Shown here piece after piece: positions 45,181-56,239 of a stretch of 64,000 nt of DNA (position 1 is the first letter of the stretch; each line of letters starts with the position of its first letter). Source of the stretch: Toxorhynchites rutilus septentrionalis (taxonomy: Eukaryota; Arthropoda; Insecta; Diptera; Culicidae). The stretch covers positions 309,022,834 through 309,086,833 of the forward strand of contig NC_073745.1 in assembly GCF_029784135.1 (NCBI RefSeq), read 5' to 3'. The translations under genes were made by a program, and so were the position numbers. Below the pieces are notes generated by a model. The model was given only the letters and a program-made list of their open reading frames with translations, did no database searches and was not told the DNA's origin.

Positions 45181-47945
45181 TTGTCTCCGCTCCACGTGTC
45201 AGAGTTTATCCAGAAGATGCACCTGGAACTGGCCCGTGGGTTGTTTTCCTACGGCCAAAACCGAAAGGAAAAAACCTTAACGTGATTCAGATCATGAAAG
45301 ATCTGGCCAGATACACTTCTGTATCTGAAATTCGCAGGGTTAGACCGAACAAATTGCGAGTTGTCGTGAATGACCGGAAACACGCAAACGAGATTGTTGC
45401 TGATCAACATTTCACTCTCGAATATCGAACATTTATACCCTCCCATAACGTAGAAATTGAGGGGTTGATAACTGAAACGGGTCTGACGAGCGAACAAATA
45501 AAAGCAGAAGGAAAAGGCAAGTTCAAGAAGCTCCCCTCAATGGAAATGAAAATCTTGGACTGTCGTCAACTCGGGAAACTTTCCCATGATGGGGACCAAA
45601 CTAAATTTACGCCGTCAGACTCATTTCGAGTCACCTTTGCTGGTGCCGCCCTCCCTGACTACGTTATGGTGGACAAATTGAGACTACCTGTGCGACTCTT
45701 CGTGCCAAAGCCCATGACTTGCAACAAATGCAAGTCAGTTGGTCACACTTCGGATTATTGTGCCAACAAGGAGCGCTGTGCCACTTGCGGAGAGCAACAT
45801 GAGGGGAAATCCTGCAGTGCGACTGAGCATAAGTGTCCATATTGCGGAGGATCCCCACACGCGCTCTCAGCTTGTGAAACTTACAAGAGTCGCTGGGAGA
45901 AACAGAAGCGCTCTTTAAAGGAACGCTCGAAGCGCACTTTTGCGGAAATTTTAAAGGGCGCTTCGCCACTGACCCAACAACAACAACAACCAATCTCAAC
46001 ACACAATACCTTTTCCGCGTTGCCAGTTGATGAAATAGAAGCGGACACAGCTAGCGGGGGCACACCGTTTATTTTCAAAGGGAATCCCCGGCGCAAAAAT
46101 GTGACCACTCCCAAAGTTCAAGAACAAGTCCCCCCGGTGATACCCCCAGTTAGCTTGCCTAAAAAATCGAGTGCAGCGGACAAGCAAAATCAGGTTCCTC
46201 CTGGCTTCCGTGGGAATAGTTCACCTTCGAACGACCCAGCACTCGAGGGGACATCAAAAACCCCAACTGTCCCTGTTTTTCCGTCTAGCTCAACTTCACA
46301 ATCGGGATTTATAAAGTTGTCTGACCTTTTGGATCAAATCTTCAAGTGTTTTAATGTTACCGACAAAATTTCCATCACCATTGGGTCGAATTCTTCTGAA
46401 TCTATAAACATGGCATATGACCTCACAAGACACATTGACTGGAAAAAATATACGGACGCGATTGCTCTAGCCATCAATTCCAGAGATGGTTTACCTCCAT
46501 TGGAGGAGTATAACTTCCTTTCTCGTTTGATCTATGACAGCGCAGTTCGCGCTCAAACGAAACCCATCCCAGGTTCCACTATTCGTCGAAGGCCTCCCAA
46601 TCTATGGTGGGATAGCATATGTTCCAAGCTTTATGTAGAAAAATCGAATGCATTTAAAGCTTTTCGGAAACGTGGAACCCCTGAAAATTTTCAGACGTAT
46701 TTGGACCTTGAAAATCAATTTAAAAACTTGATCAAAGGGAAAAAACGTGCTTATTGGCGAAATTTCGTGGGAGGTTTGTCACGAGAAACGTCAATGAAAA
46801 AATTATGGAAAGTGGCTCGAAACATGAGAAATCGCTCTTCAACGAATGAAAGCGAAGAATATTCACATCGATGGATTTTGAATTTTGCACGGAAGGTTTG
46901 TCCTGATTCCGCTCCTATGCAAAAAATTGTTCGAGATATACCACAAGATAGGTGCGATCTTGATTCCGAGTTTTCGATGGTAGAATTCTCTCTTGCTCTC
47001 CTTTCGTGTAACAATTCTGCTCCGGGATCGGATAGAATTAGGTTCAACTTGCTGAAAAATCTCCCTGATGTGGCGAAACATCGCTTGTTGAACTTATTCA
47101 ATCGGTTTCTGGAGCATAATATTGTTCCAGATGATTGGAGACAAGTACGAGTTATAGCTATTCAAAAACCCGGAAAACCCGCGTCCGACTTCAATTCGTA
47201 CCGCCCAATAGCAATGCTGTCTTGTATACGGAAATTGTTGGAGAAAATGATCTTGTTTCGCCTTGATCGATGGGTTGAAACGAATGGCCTACTCTCAGAT
47301 ACACAATATGGGTTCCGCAGGGGCAAGGGGACGAATGATTGTCTTGCGTTGCTTTCTTCAGAAATTCAAATGGCTTACGCCGAAAAAAAACAAATGGCTT
47401 CAGTATTCTTGGACATAAAGGGGGCCTTTGATTCTGTTTCAATAGAGGTTTTGTCAGACAAATTACACTCTCAGGGTCTGCCGCCTCTATTGAATAATAT
47501 GTTATACAACTTGCTTTGTGAGAAACATTTGAACTTTTCTCACGGAGATTCGGCAGTAAGTCGGGTCGCTTACATGGGCCTCCCCCAGGGCTCATGTTTA
47601 AGCCCCCTTTTGTACAACTTCTATGTAAGCGACATCGACAATTGCCTTACACAAAATTGCAGCCTAAGACAACTTGCAGATGATGGAGTGGTGTCTGTCG
47701 TAGGATCAAACGAATCCGACCTGCAAGGACCCTTACAAGATACTTTGAACAATTTTTCAACCTGGGCCATTGGGCTAGGGATCGAATTCTCCACGGAGAA
47801 AACAGAGATGGTGGTTTTTTCTAGGAAGCATAGACCAGCAAAACCAAAGCTTCAACTTTTGGGTAAACCGATCACTCATGCTATGTCATTCAAGTATCTT
47901 GGGGTCTGGTTCGACTCCAAATGTACTTGGGGGGGCCCATATTAG
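45123..47945 (+). pseudogene. Fused gag-reverse transcriptase frame of the LINE, 940 codons
   Basis: Gag part: three zinc knuckles, CNKCKSVGHTSDYC (about residue 200), CATCGEQHEGKSC and CPYCGGSPHALSAC, then a low-complexity linker ending GFIKLSDLLDQIFKCFNVTD (about 395-415), a typical ORF1 C-terminus. It then passes without a stop into the post-endonuclease linker (MAYDLTRHIDWKKY), NLWWDSICSKLY and the RT: APGSDRIRF, KPASDFNSYRPIAMLSCIRK, GFRRGKGTNDCL, SVFLDIKGAFDSV (about 762), GLPQGSCLSPLLYNFYVSD, RQLADDGVVSV (about 850), KTEMVVFSR, FKYLGVWFD. The frame ends at a G7 run (47929-47935), where one extra G shifts it away from the RNase H part. Confidence 0.85.
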
Positions 47946-49389
47946 GTATCTGAGTAAAAAATGTCAACAAAGAATAAACTTTCTCCGTACAATTACCGGC
48001 ACCTGGTGGGGAGCCCATCCCGAAGATCTTATAATGTTGTATCGAACAACTATTCTCTCAGTGATGGAGTATGGCAGTTTCTGTTTTCAATCAGCTGCCA
48101 AAACACACCTCATTAAACTCGAGCGAATTCAGTATCTTTGTCTCCGTATTGCGTTGGGATGTATGCCCTCAACGCATACCATGAGTCTCGAGGTTTTGGC
48201 AGGCGTACTCCCACTAAAAGATCGCTTCAATTTATTATCTCTTCGGTTCCTCATCCGGTGTAAGGTTATGAATCCATTGGTGATCGGAAATTTTGAGCAA
48301 TTGATCGAGCTAAATTTTCATTCTGGATTCATGAGTTCATATCATGAATTCACCTCTATGCAGGTTGTTCCTTCTTCGTATATTCCCAACCGTGTTTGTT
48401 TTCCTGACTACATCAATTCCTCTGTACATTTCGATCTGTTCATGAAGGAGAAAATCCATGAAAATCCAGATTATCTTAGATTGGGGTTCGTTCCTACAAT
48501 CTTCAATGCAAAGTATGGGCGTATCAATTGTGATAATATATACTTTACTGATGGGTCCTCTATGAATGAGTCCACAGGATTTGGAGTGTTCAACGAATTT
48601 TTTAGCACCTCACACAGTCTTCAGAATCCTTGCTCAGTGTATATTGCTGAATTGGCAGCAATACACTGGGCGCTGGACAGCGTCGCCTCACGACCTGTTG
48701 AACACTATTACATTGTAACGGATAGTCTTAGCTCTGTCGAAGCTATCCGTTCAGTGAGGCCGGAAAAGCACTCGCCGTACTTCCTTGAGAGAATACGAGA
48801 AATTTTGAGTGCTTTATCCAGACGCTGTTATGTCATTACCTTTGTCTGGGTCCCTTCACATTGCTCAATTCCGGGTAATGAGAGGGCTGACTCATTGGCA
48901 AAGGTAGGTGCAATTGAAGGCGATATTTATCAGCGTCAAATCGCCTTCAATGAATTTTATTCTTTAGTTCGCAAAAATACCATCGCTAACTGGCAACGCA
49001 AGTGGAATGAAGATGAATTGGGCCGGTGGTTTCACTCGATTATCCCTAAGGTTAGCCTCAAACCGTGGTTCAAAAGTCTAGACTTGAGTCGGGACTTTAT
49101 CCGCACCTTCTCCCGACTCATGTCCAATCACTGTTCGTTAGATGCACTACTCTTCCGTTTCAATCTTGCCAGCAGTAATCTCTGCGTTTGTGGCCAAGGT
49201 TATCACGACATCGAGCACATTGTTTGGTCGTGCGAGGTGTATCTGGTCGCCAGATCGAATTTAGAAAACTCCCTTCGGGCCCGAGGAAGACAGCCCAATG
49301 TGCCGGTGAGAGATGTGTTGGCTCGGTTAGACCTTGATTACATGTCCCATATATATGTTTTCCTTAAAGCTATAGATCTTCGTGTGTGA
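47936..49389 (+). pseudogene. LINE RT C-terminus and RNase H, second frame
   Basis: Continues after the G-run shift with HIRYLSKKCQQRINFLRTIT, ILSVMEYGSFCF and RIQYLCLRIALG. Then RNase H: IYFTDGSSMNESTGFGVF (Asp), VYIAELAAIHWAL (Glu), IVTDSLSSVEAI (Asp), FVWVPSHCSIPGNERADSLA (His, Asn, Asp). A C-terminal CVCGQGYHDIEHIVWSC knuckle follows, and the stop is at 49387-49389. Apart from the frame at its start it is intact. All four catalytic acidic positions of RNase H are present. Confidence 0.85.
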
Positions 49390-50227
49390 TTGTCCCTACA
49401 TCCTTATACCCTCCTTTCCTTCCTTTGCGGGTAATTCGTCCCCTTGCTATAAATAGTAGAATAAGTTGAAATGTAAATAAACTATAGATATACGAATAGA
49501 TTTAAGAATTGAGTGCTCATCAACATTGTTACAATTTCCTTATATCCCATCCTTCTCCTAAAAATATGTCACCCTCCTAAACTCGAGTACACCGCGAGTA
49601 ATCGGTTTTCCACCTTACTAACCATAGATGTAAGAAAATTGTTTCTATATATATATAGTTTTAAAAATATATTTAAGAATTCGGCTCCTTTAAACTTAAG
49701 TAACTGAGCCTGTAAAAATAAACGAATTAAAAAAAAAAAATACTTAATTCAACCATTTGTTATATTTTACATTTTTTCTAAACGAATTTCAATGTCTAGT
49801 GAATTTTCTCACGAATTAACGCGCAGTTTCTATGAATAATAGGTAACGGTACTCGGTGTAAACAAAAGATTATTAGTGGCAATACATATGAGGATTATTT
49901 TCAAGGGAAGTTAATTCCGACCGCAAAGGTTAAACTAGATTTTTCAACAAAAAAAAAATGTTTCGCATGGCATCAAGTACAGAAATCGACAAAGGAGAGA
50001 TTTCTGCCATTAAAAATAAGATTTGTTTTTTAAAGTAATAAAACACTCACTCGTTTTACCATAATAGGTAGGTACTATTGGTATAATAGGTACTTTTGCC
50101 CGCTATCAGCTAACATAATCATAATTTGGCAGGTAATGTAGTATTTCAATGGTAGTTAGCATAACCCCATGGTTTAAACTTGCTACAAAGTTCACCTAAA
50201 ACCATACCACACCTGGGCAGCTCAGCT

Positions 50228-50509
50228 TCTTCTTCTTCCTCAATGACACTAACGTTCCTAGAGGAACTTCGCCGTCTCAACGTAGTAATACTTGCGTCAA
50301 TTTTACTAGTACTTGGTTGAGATTTTTATGCCAAATAACACGCCTTGAATGCATTCTGAGTGGCAAGCTCTAGAAAACGCGTGACCACAGTGCAAGTCGG
50401 AGCAAACTTCTTTTTGGCGAAAAATTCCCCCGACCAGAACGGGAATCGAACCCGAACCCCCGGCATGTTAGGTGTGACGCTAACCACTCGGCTACGGGAG
50501 CACAAAAAA
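50228..50509 (-). mobile_element. Full-length tRNA-derived SINE, 282 bp, 13-bp TSD
   Basis: Flanked by GGGCAGCTCAGCT at 50215-50227 and 50510-50522, identical. On minus it starts GTGCTCCCGTAGCCGAGTGG (A box), has an anticodon-like CACACCTAACATGC and B box GGTTCGATTCCC (plus 50441-50452), resembling a Val(AAC)-type tRNA. The tail, CCTCTAGGAACGTTAGTGTC followed by (GAA)n, is not poly-A. Related fragments lie at 2549-2727 and 52600-52745. Confidence 0.85.
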
Positions 50510-50522
50510 GGGCAGCTCAGCT

Positions 50523-52599
50523 CCCCTGGGTGAATATAACGTTTCACTCATTCATAAAGCCTGGACGAGAAGAAGAAAAATAAGTAGACTAAAATCAAAC
50601 ACACAGAGCGCACGGTTTGCTGTGTCACAGCGATAATCGAGTCAAGGTGTATCGAATAACAATAAGTGCTCCGCGAACGAGCGCTGTTGTAATTGCACCG
50701 TTCGCTACTTGCTGTTATTGCCGCCGCTGCTGCTGCTTGGGATGCTGGGAGAGTGATGATAATAATGTACCAACCAACACCAGCACCAACAGCAGCAGCA
50801 GCAGCAGCAGCAGTGGCCGCTTATTCTGTCTGGCTTATACACGGCCAACATTCGCGATGATTCGCGCTCGTTAGCGGAGCGTATTCTGGTGCATAGAGCA
50901 GCAGCATGGTAATATGGTCGCTCTGTGTCTTGCTCCACCACTTACCACAGAGCATACCATTTTTCATTTTATTTTGACAAAAATTGTCAGAACTAATTAG
51001 ATAATGGCGGGATTTATTGGATATAGAGATACCGTACAGTGAGTATACAGATGCGGCGCAGCGCAGCGCTGCTTAGCGGAGTCTCTGTTCGCCACTTGTA
51101 AAGTCCACCGCGTGAATGATTTACGTCATTCCACGGACAACAGCTTGAGGCTTTTGATGGGACTTCGTTCGTGGGCAAGATAGAGGAGGGGAAAATGGGA
51201 TAGGGCATATATTGAGGTGTAGCGGCGGCGGCACACTTGAAGTTGTACGGGGCTAGTCTCGTTTGTTAATATTATGAGCACTATTGAATTAGCATTATGC
51301 TGAACAACACAGCCATAAATCACGAATTTGTGAGGGGTAAGCGGCATATTTTAGTTTGTCAGAAATGGACTCGGTAATTTTGTGGGCATATGTTCAAACG
51401 CATGAGAAGTCAGTTTAAGTGAGAAAAGAGAGTGAATATCTGAAATTTAATGGACATATTCCCTGTTCGATCAAACTACATTCAAACAAATACAGACAAA
51501 TATAAGATACTAGTCGTTATATTTTCTTTCTCTTTTCAGGTAATTAATGCTAGGCTCTATTTGAGCTCATGAGCAATGCGTCACAACGTACCTTCGTAGG
51601 CCGATAGGCAATTAAGAATAAAAATGCCCTCAAGCACAATGTCGGTAATACAAACTCCCTACCCTCGTAAATCAAACACAAGCTCGACAACATCATCATA
51701 TGTCATCGGGCTTTCACCCACCGGAGGTGTGTGTAACACAACACCAGTATTAAAACAGTCACACCGTTGAAACGGTTCGCGGAAACGCGGAACACGATTT
51801 TTTCCCAGAATCGAATCTGACTTCCAAAAGTGTGTACACCTACACTCGTTAAAGAGAGAGGCAGCGTAAATTTATTATTTTTGATAAAAGAAGTAATAAT
51901 TTATTATGCCTCGTGAGACGGATGTATTGCTCATCGTGTTGTTAGTTGAGCTTACAATTTTCGATACCATCCATACGATATGTTTTGAACTAACATAGCT
52001 TGTATAAAATGTCTTGAGCATTGAACCGGAGCCTTGCGAAAGTTCTGAATCGCTAATATTGTCTACGAACATCCCTTTTTTTTCTCAAATGCACGTAGAA
52101 TAGCGAGATTGTTGTATTAGAGTCACGTGCGAACGTTGGTTAAGTTCCAAGACTCAAAAAATCATGTACATGTTTGTACATCGAACTAAAACATTTTCAG
52201 AATGTCACCTCGGACATCAACACACCACTACCGGTGTTTCCGTGGTTCATAGATAGCTGTCAAGGGACTTCTTAGAAACTGACTGAAAATCGGGCACTGA
52301 TTCGACGGTACAGAAAAATAGAAGGGTGGTGTTGAAAACAAGACCGCATATTTAACGTAGGACTACGGAATTATTTTATTCGATTCGCCTGTTTATCAAT
52401 AATAGAAATTTTTTGTAGCCCTGAAAAGAACGTGGTTTGCATGGTTTCGTTGCAACTCTCTCGTAACCTTTTCAGAATTAAATTTACTGCCTAGAGCGAA
52501 ATTGGATAAAAATAAACAAATAACGACTTTATACTTCCGTTCGGTTCAACAGATTTATGCAGAATTCATCTATTCATCTATTCAGGAACACATTTGTAC
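50523..52599. other. Unique, partly GC-rich; no gene recognised
   Basis: 50,600-51,240 has balanced composition with an (CAG)8 tract (50790-50813) and GCGGCGCAGCGCAGCGC at 51054, resembling a leader or promoter island. Frames on either strand are Cys/Ser runs from the CAG repeat or short. 51,560-51,740 (AATGCGTCACAACGTACC, AAATGCCCTCAAGCACAATG) is well-balanced unique sequence that might be a conserved non-coding element. Confidence 0.35.
50790..50813 (+). repeat. (CAG)8 microsatellite
   Basis: Eight perfect CAG units, preceded by imperfect CAGCACCAA units. It lies in a non-coding, GC-richer patch. Confidence 0.9.
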
Positions 52600-52745
52600 C
52601 GATTCCCGTTCTGGGTTAGAAATTTTTCGTCAAATAATATTCTTTTAATTAGCGCTGTGGACACGGGTATTTTAGAGCTTACCACTCAAGGTACATTCAA
52701 GGCATATTATTTAGCATAGAAATCTCAACTACTACTAATAAAAAT
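52600..52745 (+). repeat. tRNA-derived SINE fragment (family of 50228-50509), inverted
   Basis: CGATTCCCGTTCTGG (end of the tRNA-like head), GAAATTTTTCGTCAAA, TTTTAGAGCTTACCACTCA and AGAAATCTCAACTACTA, all decayed versions of the full copy's minus strand. No TSD can be assigned. Confidence 0.65.
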
Positions 52746-53459
52746 GAATGACGCATATAATGCTACATTAATACGGTGGAGTTGCACTAAAGAAGCCCAA
52801 TAAAGCTGCTCCAGCCAAAGCAAAATCCGTAAATAACCACAATGACTCAATAACCGAACTGTGTTGATAATGCTAATTTGAAGTAGAGATGGGGGATATT
52901 TCGTAGAATCTCCAACTTAGGAAGCAATTTCTCAACACAAAGATGAATTTCAAATGCAGTGAATTCCGTTTCTACGTGGAAATTGCAAATGCAAATGCTT
53001 GAACTATTTCAACTGGATGACAAGGTACTCACACAAAATCACGAACAATCTTAGTCAGCTAAATAGTTTAGATCCACTACTCAGTAATTTCGTCAAAGTA
53101 CAATACTTCGACAATAAATTCCGTGAGCTTAAAACCTTCAATTTGAAAAATATAGGTATCCCGGATGAGAGACCGTTCGATTGAGTTTTGGTGCAAAATG
53201 TGTAACCTACGAAAAAACTAGTGGCAGCGAATATAAAATGAACACCAAAGTGTATACTTAAACATTCCCTTGAATTTAATTCTGTTGATTTTTAGAGAAT
53301 AATAGTTGTGAAACTTAAATACCATTTGAAGAAGAAAGCTTTCGTTTGGAATAGTAGAAACAATCCAAGATGGTTGATTGATGAGTCATTCCTGGCCTCG
53401 CGAGAACAATAAACAAGCTGGCCATGTGTCGCGATTTGTTTTCTTTTGTCAATGTACGC
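52746..53459. other. No gene seen
   Basis: AT-rich; two short frames (52999-53184 +, 53292-53480 -) without family features. Confidence 0.4.
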
Positions 53460-53690
53460 TGAATCGATCTGGTAGTTCAAAAGTTATTAATTTTTAAAAA
53501 GGTCGTTTTTAGATAAAAAAAAAAGGGGAAAAATATATTTCACACCACCATTGGAAATGACGGAATAAATGAATGCGGCTCTGATGGTTTGCGATAAGGA
53601 ACAAAACTACTAATTTTTACTAAAATCTGAGAACCATTCCTCCATTGGATTGGCATGGAATGGCTGTTATATTTCGTTTCATCAGCATTT
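53460..53690 (+). repeat. Interspersed repeat R4, second copy
   Basis: GTTCAAAAGTTATTAATTTT, GATAAGGAACAAAACTACTA, AAAATCTGAGAACCATT, TTGGCATGGAATGGCTG. Followed near 53705 by CTACCTACTTTTGACAACGC, which also follows the array at 35.3 kb (CTACCTTTGACAACG), so the element probably extends past R4. Confidence 0.6.
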
Positions 53691-53699
53691 TTCAACCAC

Positions 53700-54950
53700 T
53701 TCTACCTACTTTTGACAACGCATTGTAACCATAATTATATGTTTTTGTGATTCAAAAATACAGGAGCACTCTCCACAAGCCGTCATGAGAAACAACGCAG
53801 TGTATCCACCGAACAAAATTGCACCACTCTGTGGGGTATCTTTCATTCTTCTTTTTTTTTCGAACAAAATCGTTGTTATGATATGAGCATTAGGAAATTG
53901 TCATTAGCATTAGGATTGTTGTCTGCCCGCTAGCTGAAGCAAGACCGTAATCGCGAAAGGCTATTTGTACCCTCCTTGTTAAAAGTAAAAAAAAATCACT
54001 GGGTTGTAGATTGATTGCAACAGTGTTCACATTGAATTTGTGTAATACCATAGTCAATCGCAATTCCAGGTCATCGGCAAGTAATCTTAAAACTGAGATG
54101 ACGGACAGTGCTTAAAAGTTCACACGCTTCCGCCAGTATTTCATCAGTTTTCCTATTTGAAGGTCCTACGGTATTACAGGAAAAGAATTGCACGTAACAT
54201 GATCGTTTCTTGAAAGACCTCCTCCTCCTCCCTTCATGGACCAAAAGTCTCTGCAGCCCATTTGATTTCGCGAACAGTTTTCTGAATAGTACAGTTCACC
54301 TAGAACACTCTCAAAAAAAGGAAAATAAGGATCTAAGACCCGACCGCATTGTTAATGTATGATTTTAAAATTGGTTGATTCAACTGATTTTTTTTTTTCA
54401 TAGGAAAATAACAAATTGATTACAAATTTTTTAGTAGAAAATTTTCCTGATCCAGAAAAGGATCGATTATATACAGTATTAATTTGCAAGTTCTAAAATG
54501 AATTCTCAGTCTTAAGGATGGATTTCGACCACGAAAATCGAAAAAAAATGTGTAAATTTATTTTATTTAATTTTTTTTTTATTTTCAAAAATCACTACGC
54601 TACGCATTCGAAAATACATATTTATGTATGTAGCCAAATTTCAGTTAAATCGGCTATGCAAATGTGCGTCCGTTCCACGCGGGGCAACAATACAGAAACT
54701 AATGGTTTTTCGCAGCAAAGGCAGTATTTGTTGGGCTACTTCTTTTTTCCTTTTTTCCCATAGCTACGATTGTTTTTGCTTTGGTATTGATATATTGAAA
54801 CTGTAATTCGAAGCTGAGTGAACATTTTGACACAGTTTGATCACAGATTGGATCAATATGAACGTGGAATTTTTATTCACAAAATGTTTGATATTATTCA
54901 ATGATTTAAAAATTCAATTAACGAAGAAAGAAAGTACACGATTTTCAGGA
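53700..54950. other. No gene seen
   Basis: AT-rich unique DNA with poly-T runs; the 54518-54806 frames have no domain. Confidence 0.4.
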
Positions 54951-54954
54951 GAAC

Positions 54955-55130
54955 CTTAAGATATTTTTTTTGAAGCAAACCCCGTTGGTTTGAATACATT
55001 TCGCCCATCTTTCAGGTAATTGTGGATTTTTTTCCAATCACATTTTTTTGCTTCCACGAAAACTATTCGCCGACTCATTTCTCGACATCTCTATATTTGG
55101 CGAAGCGCTGATCTGCCCATGTTTGTATAG
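54955..55130 (-). pseudogene. mariner transposase C-terminus fragment
   Basis: Minus strand, in shifting frames: GRSALRQ, FAKYRDVEKWV, FSWKQKN, then QLPERWAKCIQTNGVCF. The (Y/F)xxVxKWVDEWF ... LPERWxKCIxxNGxYF pattern is the conserved C-terminus of mariner transposases. Stops and at least one frameshift are present. The catalytic domain is not adjacent. Confidence 0.65.
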
Positions 55131-56239
55131 GAGACGTAAACGACAAATTGAACAAAATCCACTTTTTCGCTGTTTCGCATTCTACACAATGTAATACGTT
55201 TGCTCACAAAACATTTTTTGTTCGAAAACATTTGAGCAATTTTGATAAAACCTTTCCGAAAAATCACTGTTTGTCCCCATAACAGACGTATTTCCATACA
55301 GCTTTTATTCATCGTTCGAAAATGAACAATTGTCAGTATTATGTGCTATAAGCTAAATCTACATTTGAATCACATTCTTTGTAGAGTCCAAGCATATCTG
55401 TCACGATAGTGTCTTATTACTTAGTGTGACCATTGAAACCATTGAAACGCTGCTCATATAATTACTATTTTCTGTACACGATGAACAAAGTGAAACAATT
55501 GTGTTTTTAATGTTATAATTACCTAAATTTCAGCATTTGAATCTTTAAGTAGATAATGAAACAATTAGATCAGTAGTAAAATCAAAGTAGTATTGGTTCT
55601 CAGCATTATAACTCCTCGGATTCAACATTGAATTATTCCACATACTCAGCATTTACTCATACCGCTGGAGTAAGTCATTCCACCATCTTTGTGTGATTGA
55701 TCGTGATATAGGTAAATCATGTTGCTAAAGTTACCAACATTGCAGATTACCTTTCGATTTCGATTTCGATTAATTGAAAGAAACACGAACCTGCTGTTCT
55801 TTTCATACCCAGAGTATTCTTCAGGAAAAAAATATTCTTATAGACTCGCAACAAATCAAGAGCACCTTTACTAAATTTCTTCCAAACTTTTTTATTTTTA
55901 TCCGATGACAACTGAAACTACCGACGGAGACGTTTTGCCTATTATCGGAATTGTAAATACTAACGCCACAAACAGAGCAACCTGGTGATTACGTCTAGTT
56001 ATGCGGACAAATGTTCATTGAAACGATTGATTGTCCGCATAAATAGACGCAAGCATTTTCCAAATGGAAAAACTATATTATAATCCGCAAAATCACCTAG
56101 GCCCTCTTTTTGCCGATAATATCCTTCAACTGGACAGATTATTTCATCGGAAATTTGCATGGTTATGTTTGTAGGCCAAAAACCAACAAAAATGCGTTTT
56201 GGTGTTGTCGATTACGTCTCCTATGCAATCATAGGCAGT
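55131..56239. other. No gene; short hairpin near 56,020
   Basis: The 55091-55312 minus frame overlaps the mariner scrap and continues into unrelated sequence. The rest is AT-rich. Confidence 0.4.
55999..56042. repeat. Perfect 12-bp inverted repeat, 20-nt loop
   Basis: TTATGCGGACAA (55999-56010) and TTGTCCGCATAA (56031-56042), continued outward by a TCTAG/TAGACG near-match. It lies just downstream of the mariner relic. Confidence 0.7.

Larger units (their letters stand above)
44673..49740 (+). mobile_element. I-clade-like non-LTR retrotransposon lacking its AP endonuclease
   Basis: A 5068-bp insertion between direct repeats ATACTTAATTCA (44661-44672) and TACTTAATTCA (49741-49751, plus the last A of the tail). 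It ends in poly-A preceded by a hairpin GGCTC (49683-49687) / GAGCC (49706-49710) and TGTAAAAATAAACG. Content in order: 5' leader of about 220 bp, a gag-like ORF with three CCHC knuckles, reverse transcriptase, RNase H, a C-terminal CCHC, and a 3' UTR. No APE-type endonuclease (no SDHLPI-like or GDFNSH-like block) is found between gag and RT. Clade call from RNase H plus motif style; it could be another RNase H-bearing clade. Confidence 0.85.
44604..49933. mobile_element. MITE family B copy, split by a LINE
   Basis: TTAA (44604-44607) then CCCTTTGCGGTCGTTTGTC and CAGCCACCACAG up to 44672. After the LINE the element resumes at 49741 with TCTAAACGAATTTCAATGTC, GTAACGGTACTCGGTGTAAA and GAAGTTAATTCCGACCGC, ending in TTAA (49930-49933). 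It is the reverse orientation of 18476-18699, which serves as the pre-insertion reference. Confidence 0.85.

Noticed and set aside
50410..50509. Free-standing tRNA gene on the minus strand
   Set aside because: A and B boxes exist, but the acceptor ends do not pair cleanly, and a SINE body, GAA tail and TSD follow.
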